A DNA stretch of 64,000 nt from Vibrio splendidus. Its GTDB lineage: Bacteria > Pseudomonadota > Gammaproteobacteria > Enterobacterales > Vibrionaceae. The notes beneath the pieces were generated by a model. That model was not told where the DNA came from, made no database searches, and saw nothing but the letters and a program-made list of their open reading frames with translations. Shown piece by piece: positions 35,472 to 43,712 of this stretch. Each line of letters opens with the position of its first letter. Position 1 is the first letter of the stretch. The DNA lies in NCBI RefSeq assembly GCF_002873455.1, contig NZ_MCUN01000054.1, positions 389,466 to 453,465 on the forward strand, read 5' to 3'. The position numbers and the translations under genes were made by a program.

Positions 35472-36860
35472 ATGAAGATAATGAAGTTAAAGCTCGAAAA
35501 CTATGGACGGTTTTCAAGTTTAGTACTGCCGCTTGCTACCTCTGAGACTGTTAAATCTAATGTAACAGTAATCGTTGGGAATAACGGTGCAGGTAAGACA
35601 ACAATTCTTACGTCTTTAGCTACTTCTTTAAATTGGTTGGTTGCAAGATTGAGAAGAGAAGGTGGGTCAACTTCATCTATATATGAAAGTGCGATCAAAA
35701 ATGGCACTTCATTGTCTTCAATTACGACTTATTTTAAGCATGATGGATTGAATAGCGCTCAATCACAAGCAAGTCTATGGGCTAGCGAAGATTCAGAGTT
35801 TCAGTCATGGAAGTTAGTTAAAGGCAGAGAAGGGAAAGAAAAAAACGAAGCGAGTGAATTAACTCAGTTAACCAAGTTAGCAAGTATATACAGGGCGAAT
35901 TACACGAAAGACGATAATGCCTCATTACCGTTAATAATTTACTACCCTGATGATCGAACTGTGGCTGATATTGATGTAGATACTCCAAATAAAACCGAAT
36001 ACACACAATTTGATGCTTATACCGATGGCTTGCTACGAGGCGCTAATTTCAACGATTTCTTTGAATGGTTTAGGTATCAAGAAGATGTAGAGAATGAGTC
36101 ATTGATGTCTCAGTCCGCATTAGATGACCTGAAAAAGAATGTTGAAGAAAGTGTTTACCAACAGATAGTGCTAGCTCAGGAAAGCAAAAAAGATCCACAA
36201 CTTCAAACTGTTCGTAGAGCTATTAGTGTTTTTATGCCTGAATACACGGAATTGCACATTAAGAGGAAACCAAGGCTTCACATGTCAATTAAGAAACATG
36301 ATGAAGTATTAGATGTTGCTCAATTATCTAAAGGTGAGAAGTGCATGCTTGCTTTAGTGGGCGATATAGCTAGGCGCATGGCTGTACTTAATCCAAGTCT
36401 AGACAATCCATTAGTTGGTGAAGGTATAGTAATGATTGATGAAGTCGATGCCCATCTTCATCCAAAATGGCAGCAGACAGTTCTTACAAATCTAGAGAAA
36501 ACATTTCCTAACCTTCAATTTGTGGTAACTACGCATAGTCCTCAAGTTCTATCTACTGTTAAAAAAGACTCTATTGAAATTATTGATAATGGTACAAGAG
36601 TTCCTGTTATTGGTGATACTTATGGTGTTGCGAGTAGCGATATTCTTAAGGAAGTAATGAAAGTTAATCCAACTCCAAGAATCGAACGAGTACTTAAGCT
36701 TGAGAAGTATTTAGAAATGGTCGATTTAGGTACTCATACTTTTGATGAAGGAATTGCTCTCAGGGCTGAACTTGAGCAAGACGAATTTTTTGGTAAAGAG
36801 CACGCTGAACTACAAAAAGCAGACCGTAAGATTCGTAGAAAAGGACTGCGTTCATCATGA
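35472..36860 (+). CDS. Septu-like AAA ATPase (PtuA-type)
   Basis: This 462-aa SMC/ABC-type ATPase has Walker A VGNNGAGKTT near 35, ABC signature LSKGEK near 282, Walker B GIVMIDEVDAHLHPKWQ near 318 and the His switch TTHSPQVL near 355. Unlike OLD proteins it has no Toprim domain. It overlaps an HNH gene by four bases (ATGA), the PtuA-PtuB arrangement of Septu anti-phage systems, also used as effectors in some retrons. AAA genes of this kind also occur as 'R-linked' ORFs inside type I loci. No reverse transcriptase is nearby. A TAGAAT-like -10 upstream suggests a promoter of its own. Confidence 0.8.
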   Translation: MKIMKLKLENYGRFSSLVLPLATSETVKSNVTVIVGNNGAGKTTILTSLATSLNWLVARLRREGGSTSSIYESAIKNGTSLSSITTYFKHDGLNSAQSQASLWASEDSEFQSWKLVKGREGKEKNEASELTQLTKLASIYRANYTKDDNASLPLIIYYPDDRTVADIDVDTPNKTEYTQFDAYTDGLLRGANFNDFFEWFRYQEDVENESLMSQSALDDLKKNVEESVYQQIVLAQESKKDPQLQTVRRAISVFMPEYTELHIKRKPRLHMSIKKHDEVLDVAQLSKGEKCMLALVGDIARRMAVLNPSLDNPLVGEGIVMIDEVDAHLHPKWQQTVLTNLEKTFPNLQFVVTTHSPQVLSTVKKDSIEIIDNGTRVPVIGDTYGVASSDILKEVMKVNPTPRIERVLKLEKYLEMVDLGTHTFDEGIALRAELEQDEFFGKEHAELQKADRKIRRKGLRSS

Positions 36861-37591
36861 GAACAGTCAGTAAAACAGAACTGGGAACAACAACCTTAGA
36901 TAGGCAGAATAATAGAATTGGCAGACCAACAACCTCAGCAGAAGCAGACGAACGCTGGGGCAGTTTGAAAAAAACGCCAATTAGGAACCGTTTATTAAGC
37001 CAGCAATATTTTTTGTGTGCGATGACTGAATTCAATATCGATGAATTTAAGTCGAAAGCTGATAGCAAACACGGCTGTCATTTAGAGCATATAAAGCCTA
37101 GAAGTAAGTTCCCAGAGTTAACTTTTGAGTATGAAAACATTGTTATTTCGGTACTTGACGATTTAGACCAACGTAAATTTAAGCAAGACTTCTTTATAGG
37201 CGAGGAAGCCGAAGAAGATCTAAGCCACCAGTTGTGGTTTGGCGCAAAAGCTAAAGATGATGAGCTTGACGAAGCTTTATTCATTTCACCAACTGAACAA
37301 GATTGTCAACGCTACTTTGTGTACATCGAGCACAGCGGTGAAATCAAGCCTGCGAATGGTTTGGAAGGTGATGAGGTTAAACGAGCTGAATACACTATTA
37401 AGTTACTTAATCTCAATCACCCATACCTCAAGAACCAACGCTACAAACGTATGAAAGAAGTGTTAGATGATATTGAAGAATTGGATGATTTAGATGAGCA
37501 AATCGATATAGTTCGAGCCGAAATTAGCGAACATAATGGACAGATAGCTTCTTTTCCTTCGGCAGTTCAATCGTTAGTGTCAGGTACATAA
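36857..37591 (+). CDS. Septu-like HNH endonuclease (PtuB/TIGR02646-type)
   Basis: This 244-aa protein resembles the TIGR02646 HNH family: NRLLSQQYFLCAMTE near 44-58, the HNH core CHLEHIKPRSKFP at 74-86 and the downstream Asn in YENIVIS. Compared with the usual Cys-x-x-Cys zinc pair (CAYCE), only Cys54 remains; position 57 is Thr and the later paired Cys residues are absent. The catalytic His residues persist. The C-terminal 100 residues are acidic and helical. It is translationally coupled to the ATPase upstream and overlaps hsdR by one base (TAATG), tying restriction and Septu-like genes into one transcript. Confidence 0.75.
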   Translation: MRTVSKTELGTTTLDRQNNRIGRPTTSAEADERWGSLKKTPIRNRLLSQQYFLCAMTEFNIDEFKSKADSKHGCHLEHIKPRSKFPELTFEYENIVISVLDDLDQRKFKQDFFIGEEAEEDLSHQLWFGAKAKDDELDEALFISPTEQDCQRYFVYIEHSGEIKPANGLEGDEVKRAEYTIKLLNLNHPYLKNQRYKRMKEVLDDIEELDDLDEQIDIVRAEISEHNGQIASFPSAVQSLVSGT

Positions 37592-40500
37592 TGTCTCACC
37601 CTTTACCAAACTTTAAAGAGGAGCAGAGCGCTAAGATCCCAGCGCTTACGCTCCTTACCAATCTAAAATATACCTTTATTCCGCCTACAAAGTGCAATGA
37701 AATAAGAGGTAATCTCTCTACCGTTATTCTTTCTGATGTTCTTCGTAAAGCCTTGCAAAAGAAGACATACTCTTTCCAAGGAGAGGAGCGAAAGCTCCAA
37801 CCTGCGTCTATCGATAAAATCATCCAAGAGCTAACGCCAGCGATGAATATTGGTTTAAGAGCAGCAAACGAAAAACTCTATAATGCTTTAACTTACGGCA
37901 TTGGAATTACCGAATTTGTGGGGGGCAAGAAAGCAAGCCCAACCATTCAAATCATTGATTGGACAAACGCTAAAAACAACAGCTATCACTTTACTGAAGA
38001 GTTTGAAGTGACCAATGCGCATGGTACGGGCAAGCGTATCCCTGACATCGTTTGTTTTGTTAATGGATTCCCGTGGGTTGTGATTGAAGCGAAACGACCA
38101 GCTTCATCGCACTCAGGTAAACCTACTGTAGCGGAAGGTATTTCTCAGAATTTACGTAATCAGAAAAGTGATGAGATCCCACACCTGTTTGCCTATAGCC
38201 AATTACTGCTGTCTGTTAACGGTCATGATGGTCGTTATGGCACTTGTGGTACACCAGCTAAGTTTTGGGCGAAGTGGAAAGAAGAAGAGATTAAAGAATC
38301 TAAGTTTAATCAACTTAAAAATAAGAAACTAACTGAAAAACAGCTAGATCTAATTTTTGCTCATCGCCCAGAAAAAGCTAAGAGTGATTACCTTAATCTT
38401 ATCGCTGTCGGTGATTTACAAGTTACCGATCAAGATAGATTGCTTGCTTCTTTGCTACGTCATGACCGTCTGTTAGAGATGACTCGCCTGTATACATTGT
38501 TTGATAAAAAGGTAGGCAAGATAGTCGCTCGCTACCAACAAGTGTTTGGTATTAAAGCTCTTATTGAGCGTGTTACATCATTTGATGACACTTTATTGGG
38601 TAAACGAAAAGGCGCTCGAAATGGAGGTGTTATCTGGCATACCACAGGGTCGGGTAAGTCGTTCACTATGGTCTTCTTATCGAAAGCCCTTATTTGGTTT
38701 AAGGAACTTGCTAAATGTCGAGTCGTGGTAGTAACTGACCGTGTGGATTTAGAAGCTCAATTAGCAAGAACTTTCGCATCAGGCGGAGCACTATCAGAAA
38801 AAGACAAGAAAGCGGCGTTAGCGACTACGGGTAGTCACCTTGCTAAGCAAATAGGTAAGGGTAATGAGCGTATTATCTTTTCAATTGTCGATAAGTTCCG
38901 TACCGCAATAAAACAGCCAGACTGCTACAACGAAAGCGAAGATATCATTGTATTGGTTGATGAAGGACACCGTAGCCAGAATGGTGAGAACAATATCCGT
39001 ATGCAGCAAATGTTGCCGAAAGCAGCGTATGTCGCATTCACAGGAACTCCTCTGTTAAAAGGTGATAAAACCGAAGATAAGTTCGGCAAGATCATTCACT
39101 CTTATACAATGCAGCAAGCGGTTGAAGATAAGACGGTTACGCCTTTACTGTATGAGGAACGAGTTCCTGATCTAAGCACTAATGATAAAGCGATTGATGC
39201 TTGGTTTGACCGTATTACAGAAAAGCTCACGGAAGCGCAAAAATCCGATCTAAAGAAAAAGTTTTCTCAGAAAGGACAGGTTTATCAAACCGAAGGTCGA
39301 TTGGAGCTTATTGCCCATGATATCTCAGACCACTTCCAAAACTTTAAGCGTCAGGGCTTAAAGGGGCAGTTAGCCTGCCGAAATAAGACGACAGCTATCA
39401 AGTATAAACAGTTCTTAGATAAAATTGGCAAAGTGACATCAACAGTCGTTATGTCTCCACCTGATACCAGAGAAGCTCATAACACTATTGAAGACGAAGA
39501 TATCGATATTGTTCAAAAGTGGTGGAAGGATAATGTTGGTAGTGAAGATGAAAAAAAATATACTGCTCGTATGGTGGACTGGTTTGCAGAGGATGATGGT
39601 CCCGACTTGATGATAGTGGTTGATAAACTGCTAACAGGCTTTGATGAGCCAAAGAACACTGTTCTTTACATCGACCGTTCCCTAAAAGAGCATAATTTGA
39701 TTCAAGCGATTGCTCGTGTGAACCGTCTCCATGAGAAGAAACAGTTCGGTTATTTGATTGATTATTTCGGTGTATTAACGGAACTGGATACAACCATAGA
39801 TAACTACCAACAATTAGCTGAAAGAACCTTGGGTGGCTACGATATTGAAGATATCAAAGGTCTGTATCACAGCATGGATACAGAATATAAGAAGCTACCA
39901 GGGTTATATTCTGAGCTGTGGTCATTCTTTAGTGAGGTTAAGAATACAGGTGATCACCAAGCAATGATCAGTGTGTTCACTCCTCATATTGAATTGATCG
40001 ATGGACAGCTAACCGACCTCAATTTGAAGAAGCGTCATGACTTCTATGATGCGCTATCAGCTTTTGCTAACTGTTTGAAAGTAGGGCTTCAGTCTGCCAC
40101 TTATTTTGAAGATAAGAGTTTTGATACGATTGATCCTAAAACAGCACTAAATAGACGGGATCTATATAAGAAAACGCTGAAATCAATGTCTGAATTGAGA
40201 AAAGTAGTTCGTCAAGAAGCAGAAGAAACCATTGATTACGATGAGTATTCAGACGGTATTCGCACCATGCTAGATAAGCATATTGGTGGGGTTGAAATTA
40301 AAGAGGCTGAAGGTGCTTACCTTGTTGGAAATATGGGTAAAGATGCAAACCCTGAGCAAATGACGGATCAGGAAGCCGCCAACAAAAAAGATGTAATTAC
40401 GGGTCGAATCCGAAGAATGATTGATCAAGACCTTGAAGATGACCCTTATGCGAAAGAGTACTTTTCAAAGCTACTAAAGCAAGCCATCGAGCAAACGAAA

Positions 40501-40908
40501 GAGATGTTTGATGCTCCAGTAAAACAGTACCTATTGTTTGCTGACTTTGAACAACAAGTAAAAGAGCGTAGGGTAGATACGATGCCTAACGAGCTTTTCT
40601 CTGACTTAGATTCTAAGGCTAGACGCTTCGTACAGGCTTACTACGGTCTGTTTGAGTTAAAACTGGTTGATGGCGTGGCATTAGGTGAAAAAGAGCGATT
40701 TGACTATGCCGTGCAAATTGATGCGGTCGTAACCAAAGCTGTCGCTGAGTTTTCAATTAACCCTAGTGAAATCGAAAACCAAATCCGTAAGTCGTTACTA
40801 CCTGTTTTGTTTAAAGCCATTGGAATGAACAATGCCAAAACGATCATTGAAGAAATCATCAAGATTACTCGTTTAGGTATCAATGGTTATGGTATGGCAG
40901 AATATTAA
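37591..40908 (+). CDS. hsdR: HsdR, type I restriction subunit
   Basis: This 1105-aa protein has an N-terminal PD-(D/E)XK nuclease (RIPDIVCF near 149 and VVIEAKRP near 162-169), then an SF2 translocase with Walker A HTTGSGKSFTM near 352, DEGH box LVDEGHRSQ near 455, and motif III AFTGTPLL. Helicase motifs continue with LLTGFDEP and QAIARVNRL, and a helical C-terminal domain binds the methylase core. The length is typical. Its ATG overlaps the HNH stop by one base, so the usual hsdS-hsdR neighbourhood has been split by the AAA-HNH insertion. Confidence 0.95.
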   Translation: MSHPLPNFKEEQSAKIPALTLLTNLKYTFIPPTKCNEIRGNLSTVILSDVLRKALQKKTYSFQGEERKLQPASIDKIIQELTPAMNIGLRAANEKLYNALTYGIGITEFVGGKKASPTIQIIDWTNAKNNSYHFTEEFEVTNAHGTGKRIPDIVCFVNGFPWVVIEAKRPASSHSGKPTVAEGISQNLRNQKSDEIPHLFAYSQLLLSVNGHDGRYGTCGTPAKFWAKWKEEEIKESKFNQLKNKKLTEKQLDLIFAHRPEKAKSDYLNLIAVGDLQVTDQDRLLASLLRHDRLLEMTRLYTLFDKKVGKIVARYQQVFGIKALIERVTSFDDTLLGKRKGARNGGVIWHTTGSGKSFTMVFLSKALIWFKELAKCRVVVVTDRVDLEAQLARTFASGGALSEKDKKAALATTGSHLAKQIGKGNERIIFSIVDKFRTAIKQPDCYNESEDIIVLVDEGHRSQNGENNIRMQQMLPKAAYVAFTGTPLLKGDKTEDKFGKIIHSYTMQQAVEDKTVTPLLYEERVPDLSTNDKAIDAWFDRITEKLTEAQKSDLKKKFSQKGQVYQTEGRLELIAHDISDHFQNFKRQGLKGQLACRNKTTAIKYKQFLDKIGKVTSTVVMSPPDTREAHNTIEDEDIDIVQKWWKDNVGSEDEKKYTARMVDWFAEDDGPDLMIVVDKLLTGFDEPKNTVLYIDRSLKEHNLIQAIARVNRLHEKKQFGYLIDYFGVLTELDTTIDNYQQLAERTLGGYDIEDIKGLYHSMDTEYKKLPGLYSELWSFFSEVKNTGDHQAMISVFTPHIELIDGQLTDLNLKKRHDFYDALSAFANCLKVGLQSATYFEDKSFDTIDPKTALNRRDLYKKTLKSMSELRKVVRQEAEETIDYDEYSDGIRTMLDKHIGGVEIKEAEGAYLVGNMGKDANPEQMTDQEAANKKDVITGRIRRMIDQDLEDDPYAKEYFSKLLKQAIEQTKEMFDAPVKQYLLFADFEQQVKERRVDTMPNELFSDLDSKARRFVQAYYGLFELKLVDGVALGEKERFDYAVQIDAVVTKAVAEFSINPSEIENQIRKSLLPVLFKAIGMNNAKTIIEEIIKITRLGINGYGMAEY

Positions 40909-40910
40909 CT

Positions 40911-41702
40911 GTGACTTCTATTTCATCAAAAGAGCGAAACAAAGAAGAATATAGCTTTGTGTATGGTGATGAGGCTGTTGATTACGAGGTTGTTCGTAGA
41001 GTTTTAGTACCGAATAAAGTGACACCCCAACAGAAACGTAAGATTACGATCAGTGTTGAACCAAGTTGTGAAATCATCGTGTATGCTCCAGAGGATGCCG
41101 AAAGGAGTGAGCTTCATGATGCAGTTATGAAGAGAGCGAATTGGATTTACCAAAACCTTAAAGAGTTTCGCACTCATCAAGAATATGTTCAGAAGAAGCA
41201 GTATATCAGTGGTGAGATGCTGTTTTATTTGGGTAAACGCTATGTCCTGAAGGTTGTCGAAGATCGTGACGGTATTGCTTCTGCAAAAATGGTGGGGGGC
41301 AAGCTACAGGTTACGCTCGCAAGGTTTAATGACGATAAGACTGCAATGGTCAAAGCACTCGTTCGGAACTGGTATATGGTGCGAGCAGAGCGAATCTTCC
41401 ATCAACGCCTAGCTGAATTACTTCCTAAAACTACATGGGTGGATGGTATCCCAAGCTTTCGAGTCATGCCAATGCAGAAGCAGTGGGGGAGTTGTTCAGC
41501 GAAAGGAAATCTGATGCTAAACCCCCACCTTATAAAAGCGCCACGGGACTGCATCGACTACGTGATTCTCCATGAACTGTGTCATATTGCAGAACATAAC
41601 CATAGCGAGCGATTCTGGCGATTGCTTACCAGTGTCATGCCTAACTGGAAAGAAGTTAAGTCTCAGCTTGATGGAATGGCAGAATTGTATTTAAGCGATT
41701 AA
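40911..41702 (+). CDS. YgjP-like (DUF45) zinc metallopeptidase linked to the restriction operon
   Basis: This 263-aa protein has the YgjP/SprT-like fold. The core is KQWGSCSAKGNLMLNPHLIKAP near 194, then the zinc-binding HELCHIAEHNHSERFW near 220-235 (HExxH plus a third His). The start is GTG, two bases after the hsdR stop, so it is translationally linked. Genes of this family are commonly found downstream of hsdR. A protease role in controlling restriction, or an assembly role, is conceivable but unproven. Confidence 0.85.
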   Translation: MTSISSKERNKEEYSFVYGDEAVDYEVVRRVLVPNKVTPQQKRKITISVEPSCEIIVYAPEDAERSELHDAVMKRANWIYQNLKEFRTHQEYVQKKQYISGEMLFYLGKRYVLKVVEDRDGIASAKMVGGKLQVTLARFNDDKTAMVKALVRNWYMVRAERIFHQRLAELLPKTTWVDGIPSFRVMPMQKQWGSCSAKGNLMLNPHLIKAPRDCIDYVILHELCHIAEHNHSERFWRLLTSVMPNWKEVKSQLDGMAELYLSD

Positions 41703-41716
41703 TTTAAATAGAGAAT

Positions 41717-41738
41717 CCACACTGCGAATGCAGTGTGG
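41717..41738. terminator. Hairpin after the hsd operon
   Basis: The perfect stem CCACACTGC-GAAT-GCAGTGTGG lies 15 bases after the operon's last stop, with no clear U-tract. A second stronger hairpin follows at 41808. Confidence 0.5.
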
Positions 41739-41807
41739 TAATCGTAAAATGCATAAGAACAGTGTTCCTACTCGATTTAACTCAACGCTTGAGCTTTAAG
41801 CATAAAA

Positions 41808-41833
41808 CCAAAATCCCACTGGTGGGATTTTGG
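41808..41833. terminator. Second hairpin between the hsd operon and the convergent XRE gene
   Basis: The perfect 11-base stem CCAAAATCCCA-CTGG-TGGGATTTTGG lies between the convergent genes. The tail is only moderately T-rich. Confidence 0.55.
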
Positions 41834-41895
41834 TAAGTTTCTATTAATCGTTGACGTATCACGTTCATTAATTGGTTTAAAAATCTTTATACAAT

Positions 41896-42129
41896 CTACT
41901 CTGCTTTATCTAAAAGGTCTTTGCGATCAGCAGGTAAAAGATCGGTAATATCACACTCTAATCCCCGAGCGAGTTGATACAGTTTTTCGACTGTAATTCT
42001 TACACCTTCTCTCTCAACTTTTCCAAGATAGCCTCGACTAAAACCTGCTTTGATACTGGCTTCAGAGTTTAACGTAAAATTGCTATTGACAAGCTTTATG
42101 GTCCGCACAATAATAAAAACAAGGACCAT
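41896..42129 (-). CDS. Small XRE-type HTH regulator
   Basis: This protein of about 70-77 aa has the C-terminal half of an XRE/lambda-repressor HTH: SEASIKAGFSRGYLGKVERE, then VRITVEKLYQLARGLECDIT and DLLP. The usual Leu-Arg-x-x-R/K and Gln positions of helix 1-2 are poorly conserved. The start is uncertain. The ATG at 42129 and a GTG at 42108 both lie within or next to the apparent promoter (TTGACC-N17-TATTAT) and lack ribosome sites. It is divergent from the P63C gene across a dyad operator, the layout of an autoregulated immunity-type repressor. Loss of its original N-terminus is possible. Confidence 0.6.
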   Translation of the reverse strand: MVLVFIIVRTIKLVNSNFTLNSEASIKAGFSRGYLGKVEREGVRITVEKLYQLARGLECDITDLLPADRKDLLDKAE

Positions 42130-42138
42130 AAAGGTCAA
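42086..42138. promoter_or_regulatory. Overlapping divergent promoters with a dyad operator (XRE/P63C)
   Basis: Arms TTTATGGTCC (42095-42104) and GGACCATAAA (42123-42132) form a 10-base inverted repeat 18 bases apart. Rightward TTGACA-N17-AATAAT (42086-42114) and leftward TTGACC-N17-TATTAT (42138-42110) overlap it face to face, so one bound dimer or tetramer could control both genes. Confidence 0.65.
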
Positions 42139-42190
42139 AGAAAACAAAAGCAGGGTGACCAGCCTGTGTTGCGCTCACTAAGGAGAAAGC

Positions 42191-43099
42191 ATGAGCAATA
42201 AACTAATAACAAACACTGAGTTTTCAGATGCTCCAACACTTTTAAATGACGGCATTTTACCTTTATTGGACGTAAAGCTTGGTGTGGCAGTGCTCGATAA
42301 CCATAAACGTATCATTACTCAAACAGCCCTGTTTGATGCTTTTGCCAGACCTCGAAAAGGGGAAAAAAGACTAGAGGGTCTACCCTCAATCGTTGGTGCC
42401 AAAAACCTATTGCCATTTATTTCTGAAGAATTAAGGGAAGTTGCGCAACCTGTTAGCTATGTTGCTGACGGTAAACTGAAAGTGGGGTATGACGCGACAT
42501 TAATTCCAGAAGTCTGTGAAGTCTATATAAAAGCACAAGAATCAGGTGTACTAGGAGATAAACAAGAGCATATAGCAACGCGATGTAAGCTTTTAGTGCG
42601 CGCATTAGCAAAAATAGGCATTGTCGCACTCATTGATGAAGTTACAGAATTTCAGCTTATTAGAGAACATAATGAGCTTACTCGCTTACTTTCGGCTTAT
42701 ATCTCTAAGGACCTCATGAAATGGACCGAACGATTTCCACGCAAGTTCTATACTGAGTTATTTCGACTATATGACTGGGAATTCAAATATCAAGAGGGCA
42801 GTTTACGTATCGCCAACCCACCATATGTTGGCAAATTTACTAAGCAATATGTCTATGATTATATGCCACCAGAAGTAATGGAAGATATCAAAAAAGACAA
42901 CCCTAAGAACAACAAAGGTGGACATAATAATCGATTCTATTGGTACTTAACTCAAGATATTGGATTACCTCACTTAGATCAGCATATTACAAAGCTAATA
43001 ACGGTAATGGAGCTTTCTGCAAACAAAGATGACTTCAAACCTAAGTTTAATCAAATTTTTGGCGAAAAACCTAAACGACTAGGCGTTAAAAAAAACTAG
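42191..43099 (+). CDS. P63C-domain protein
   Basis: This 302-aa protein has the P63C domain in its C-terminal half: FPRKFYTELFRLYDW near 178, PPYVGKFTKQYVYDYMPPEV near 212, and GGHNNRFYWYLTQDIGLP near 245. The N-terminal half carries LDNHKRIITQTALFDAF. P63C proteins occur in phages and islands and have no established biochemical role. AAGGAG precedes the ATG. It is divergent from the XRE gene across a dyad operator and ends at a perfect 13-bp terminator hairpin. Confidence 0.85.
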   Translation: MSNKLITNTEFSDAPTLLNDGILPLLDVKLGVAVLDNHKRIITQTALFDAFARPRKGEKRLEGLPSIVGAKNLLPFISEELREVAQPVSYVADGKLKVGYDATLIPEVCEVYIKAQESGVLGDKQEHIATRCKLLVRALAKIGIVALIDEVTEFQLIREHNELTRLLSAYISKDLMKWTERFPRKFYTELFRLYDWEFKYQEGSLRIANPPYVGKFTKQYVYDYMPPEVMEDIKKDNPKNNKGGHNNRFYWYLTQDIGLPHLDQHITKLITVMELSANKDDFKPKFNQIFGEKPKRLGVKKN

Positions 43100-43122
43100 C
43101 AGAATAGTCAGTAATCTCTAAT

Positions 43123-43154
43123 AAGAGGGTGTCTTATTAAGACACCCTCTTTAA
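43123..43154 (+). terminator. Terminator after the P63C gene
   Basis: A perfect 13-base stem AAGAGGGTGTCTT/AAGACACCCTCTT with a three-base loop is followed by TAACATTAG; the U-tract is weak but the stem is very stable. Confidence 0.7.
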
Positions 43155-43346
43155 CATTAGTGTTAGCCCATAAGGATTTACTTCAAGAACTTCCCACGCA
43201 TACTTTGTATCTTAACGAAGAAATATCGAAACTTGAAAGTCAGATCTCGATATTGGAGTACAAAGCCATTATCGTAGCGAAACTAATTACCAACGAACTA
43301 AATGGCAAGAATTGAGATATTTAGGGCGTATGACAGGAGGGGTAAA

Positions 43347-43607
43347 ATGGAAAAAGAGCTAATCAAAATCGGAAATTCAACAGGCTTAACGATTCCTGAC
43401 GAATGGCTGGCTGAAATGAATTTAAGTCTTGGTTCTAAAGTTTCGTTAGTCCGCGAGCGTGGCGGAATTGTCGTTAAACCATTAACAGAAAAGCCAGAAT
43501 TCAATACCAAAGAGCTTATGGCTAACACTGATTTCGAAGCACAGCGTCAAGATCCACAGCTTCAGATTTGGGGTAATAAGCGAAAGAAAGGTCGCGAGAA
43601 TACATAA
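43347..43607 (+). CDS. AbrB/MazE-type antitoxin-like DNA-binding protein without adjacent toxin
   Basis: This 86-aa protein has an N-terminal SpoVT/AbrB swapped-hairpin domain: ELIKIGNSTGLTIPDEWLAE, then GSKVSLVRERGGIVVKPLTE. A disordered C-terminal tail of the toxin-neutralising type follows. AGGAGG precedes the ATG, so the longer open frame from 43302 is rejected. In the usual MazEF or VapBC pair a toxin gene follows at once. Here the next gene is on the other strand, so the antitoxin looks orphaned or autonomous. Confidence 0.8.
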   Translation: MEKELIKIGNSTGLTIPDEWLAEMNLSLGSKVSLVRERGGIVVKPLTEKPEFNTKELMANTDFEAQRQDPQLQIWGNKRKKGRENT

Positions 43608-43712
43608 AATTTCAGCTTTATCAGCGACCAATTGAATTGCGTGTGCAAATAGGGAAGAAAAATCAGCTCAAGCATGGAGCTGATTGATCGTAGTTAAATG
43701 AAGTGACTTTCA

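Noticed and set aside
35472..37591. Retron with PtuAB-type effectors
   Set aside because: No reverse transcriptase frame or msr/msd-like RNA lies near the AAA-HNH pair; the flanks are hsdS and hsdR.
43160..43315. 51-codon GTG-start frame with Leu heptads before the AbrB-type gene
   Set aside because: It has no ribosome site, begins just after the P63C terminator and has no recognised relative. It could be a remnant, but the evidence is too thin.
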